Shown: in pieces, positions 62,799 to 64,000 of the stretch
Layout: each line of letters starts with the position of its first letter
Position numbering within the stretch: the first letter of the stretch is position 1
Source of the DNA: Deltaproteobacteria bacterium
GTDB taxonomy: Bacteria; UBA10199; DSSB01
NCBI GenBank assembly: GCA_024233625.1
Contig: JACKPJ010000002.1
Coordinates: forward strand, 124,001-188,000
Direction: 5' to 3'
Length of the DNA stretch: 64,000 bases
Notes under the pieces: generated by a model
What the model was told of the DNA's origin: nothing
The model's input: the letters and a program-made list of their open reading frames with translations, nothing else
Database searches by the model: none
Made by a program: the position numbers and the translations under genes

Positions 62799-63464
62799 TT
62801 AGGGTGCAACTGTCACTCTTATTTCTGCTTGTGCTGTAATTGGTGTTGCTGTGTCATCGTCTCTTTCAATGAGAGCCAAAAGAGCTCTATCTAAAGATGC
62901 TGTTCCCGCACTTGTACAAGTTCCACTATAGTTATTTCCACAAATATCTGCATTAATTGTTCCTCCTGTGAGTATATTGAAAGGAGTGGCGACATCTAAG
63001 GCGTTTAGTCCCGCAACAGTTGTGACCGTTGTTGCATTTGCAAAGTCGATATCGTAGGACCTACCGGTGGTGGCGCTGGGTCCTGCATAAAGATCAACTG
63101 TAACGGAAGAAGTTCCTGGAAAGTGAGCTGAAGTCACGTAAACCGAAAATTCGTCTCCAATGACTCTTTGATCAGTACCAGTGTCAAGGAAGTCTACGAG
63201 TGGTACAGCTGGTCCTGAGATGTAGCCCGTAGGTTGACTGACTGTATAAGCTGCATTTAAGTCAGTTGCTCCATTAACAGTAAAAACGCTACTATCAACA
63301 CAAGCTGTGATTGTTTCTTGAGTTGTGGCGTCTAATGTAACTGTGAGGGGCGATGGGTTTCCACCTCCTGTCACCGTGCTACAGACTGTGTTTTGTGCTT
63401 GAGAAATTGACGCAAAGCCTAGAGCAAAAAAACCTGCAATAAGTGTATAAATAAGTTTCTTCAT
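62799..63464 (-). CDS. Secreted Thr/Ala-rich lysine-free surface protein
   Basis: This 221-residue protein has a classical signal peptide (KLIYTLIAGFFALGFASISQAQ). The mature part (~198 residues) contains no lysine, only five arginines and four cysteines (TVCST, TACVD, ADICGN, GTCTS) likely forming two disulfides. It is rich in Thr, Ala, Val, Asp and Gly, which predicts a beta-sandwich of fimbrial or spore-coat type. A GGAGGGG ribosome-binding site 7 nt upstream implies high expression. It is convergent with the 906-residue barrel gene. Upstream are the TTAG repeat and a structured RNA. It could be the major subunit of the surface structure (inference), since it is the best candidate pilin in size and composition. 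Confidence 0.75.
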   Translation of the reverse strand: MKKLIYTLIAGFFALGFASISQAQNTVCSTVTGGGNPSPLTVTLDATTQETITACVDSSVFTVNGATDLNAAYTVSQPTGYISGPAVPLVDFLDTGTDQRVIGDEFSVYVTSAHFPGTSSVTVDLYAGPSATTGRSYDIDFANATTVTTVAGLNALDVATPFNILTGGTINADICGNNYSGTCTSAGTASLDRALLALIERDDDTATPITAQAEIRVTVAP

Positions 63465-63491
63465 ATTCTTACCCCTCCGTTAGGATAATTT

Positions 63492-63516
63492 ATTTTGATT
63501 TATGAAAAATCAAAAT
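63492..63516 (-). other. 5' UTR hairpin of the secreted-protein gene
   Basis: Perfect 10-bp arms ATTTTGATTT (63492-63501) and AAATCAAAAT (63507-63516) surround ATGAA. The hairpin ends 28 bp before the start codon, just ahead of the GGAGGGG site, and could modulate translation or mRNA stability. Confidence 0.5.
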
Positions 63517-63524
63517 ATGAGTTA

Positions 63525-63546
63525 TTAGTTAGTTAGTTAGTTAGTT
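63525..63546. repeat. TTAG tetranucleotide repeat
   Basis: Five perfect TTAG copies plus TT (CTAA on the minus strand) lie 61-82 bp upstream of the secreted-protein gene's start, in its probable promoter. Tetranucleotide tracts in promoters of surface proteins can vary in length by slippage and change promoter spacing. Five copies is short, so phase variation is only possible, not shown. Confidence 0.8.
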
Positions 63547-63589
63547 TTAAAATTCGTATTTTTTGGAATTGTTCGGTTGAGATTTTTTT

Positions 63590-63926
63590 AAAAAAGGAAC
63601 CGCGAGAAATCCTCGATATGGGCTTCGATAATGCCCGCGGTTCCTTGGTGCTAAGTCAACCGAGCTATGCACCCGACTGACTTAAGGGGGTGGTCGTCCA
63701 AAACTTTGGTAGCAGTGATAGGCTATCCTGTGATTAATGTGCTTTAAACCTACTAAGTGAATGAATGATTTCATCGTTCAAAAACCTCTTCCTCATCTTG
63801 AGCTGCGTGACCACCCGCGCACATCGATTTGGACTTTGGCTTGGCTCAGTAGTATTCAATTGTTTGCTTTTATGTAGAGGAATGAAGGATACTCACCCCC
63901 AACTTTCCTCTTAACCCTATTCTTAT
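63590..63926 (-). ncRNA. Structured non-coding RNA candidate or leader RNA (~335 nt)
   Basis: On the minus strand a coherent set of stems is visible. An outer stem (63596-63603 with 63637-63644, 8 bp) encloses two small hairpins (63620-63623/63633-63636 and 63604-63606/63612-63614), making a three-way junction, and it is followed by six T's. A 7-bp stem (63652-63658/63678-63684) overlaps an alternative 5-bp stem (63647-63651/63669-63673) in pseudoknot order. A long-range 8-bp stem pairs 63688-63695 with 63809-63816. Stem 63876-63882/63905-63911 closes the 5' part. I could not match it to tmRNA, RNase P, 6S, SRP or a riboswitch class I know. It is either an independent RNA or an attenuating leader of the secreted-protein gene. 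Confidence 0.55.
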
Positions 63927-63932
63927 ATTCTC

Positions 63933-63961
63933 AATGTAAATGAATTTTAATTTATTGGCAA
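63933..63961 (-). promoter_or_regulatory. Promoter for the structured RNA
   Basis: On the minus strand TTGCCA (plus 63956-63961) and TACATT (plus 63933-63938) are separated by exactly 17 bp. This predicts a start near 63926, just before the first stem. The -35 matches consensus at five of six positions and the -10 at four of six. Confidence 0.5.
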
Positions 63962-64000
63962 GACGTGAACGGAGAGTTAGGATTTTGAATCATCTTTGCT

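Larger units (their letters stand above)
63465..64000. other. Right-end non-coding region
   Basis: No protein-coding gene is seen in the final 536 bp. It holds the 5' leader with hairpin and ribosome-binding site (63465-63516), the TTAG repeat, a T/A-rich stretch, the structured RNA candidate and its promoter boxes. The last 40 bp contain no recognisable feature before the window edge. Confidence 0.6.

Noticed and set aside
63596..63911. tmRNA, RNase P RNA, 6S RNA or a known riboswitch
   Set aside because: A GAGGAAAGT run resembling RNase P region I is present on the minus strand, but the other conserved regions are missing. There is no tRNA-like 3' end or tag peptide for tmRNA, and no riboswitch core was recognised.

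Overview
The window is a gene-dense, AT-rich bacterial chromosome segment with a diderm (Gram-negative) gene set: Tol system, SecDF, periplasmic thiol oxidoreductases and folding factors, outer-membrane lipoproteins and a large beta-barrel. Almost all genes are housekeeping genes. Gene order and families (birA-coaX, tgt-yajC-secDF, tolQRAB, a sigma-54 two-component pair, a FadN-type beta-oxidation enzyme) suggest a deltaproteobacterial-grade lineage, perhaps an uncultured AT-rich one. That placement is an inference. I saw no prophage, insertion sequence or CRISPR array.

Layout. 1-217 is the 5' end of purM (leftward). 297-3299 reads rightward: birA, coaX and an SDR epimerase. 3435-13665 is one long leftward string transcribed from a CDP-alcohol phosphotransferase through tgt, yajC, secD, secF, recJ, metK and ahcY. 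yacG, an unknown helical protein and a CNNM/CorC protein follow. 16910-21859 is a leftward group (histidine kinase, sigma-54 regulator, folC, hemB). 22093-25814 is a fatty-acid oxidation pair, fadA-fadN, behind a palindromic operator. 26110-28187 holds two DsbA-like proteins fused to SurA-type N-domains. Then come serS, two serine tRNAs and an arginine tRNA, an unknown gene, recN, a PP2C phosphatase and an M23 peptidase. 35583-42491 is leftward tolQ-tolR-tolA-tolB-ppx-leucine dehydrogenase-rarA. 42874-46474 is bioB-bioF-bioA, meeting a convergent TetR gene whose upstream neighbour, a small membrane protein, has a promoter bracketed by two TGAAC/GTTCA palindromes.

The right third is the unusual part. 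48321-53183 encodes a giant unknown protein of about 1620 residues. After a DEAD-box helicase, EF-P and a PpiC-type lipoprotein, 56347-62737 encodes a compact surface-assembly cassette: a calcium-repeat lipoprotein, three translationally coupled paralogous secreted pilin-like proteins, a PapD-like chaperone, and a 906-residue outer-membrane protein. That protein joins a CpaC-type 'pilus formation' N-domain to a beta-barrel and three SdrD-B-like Ig modules. No ordinary usher is visible, so this may be an undescribed chaperone-usher-like system. A lysine-free secreted protein is encoded convergently at 62799-63464. Upstream of it are a TTAG tetranucleotide repeat and a strongly structured RNA of about 335 nt with its own promoter-like boxes and terminator.

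Several starts were moved inward from the longest open frame because a Shine-Dalgarno sequence or family alignment favours an internal ATG or GTG. These are noted gene by gene.
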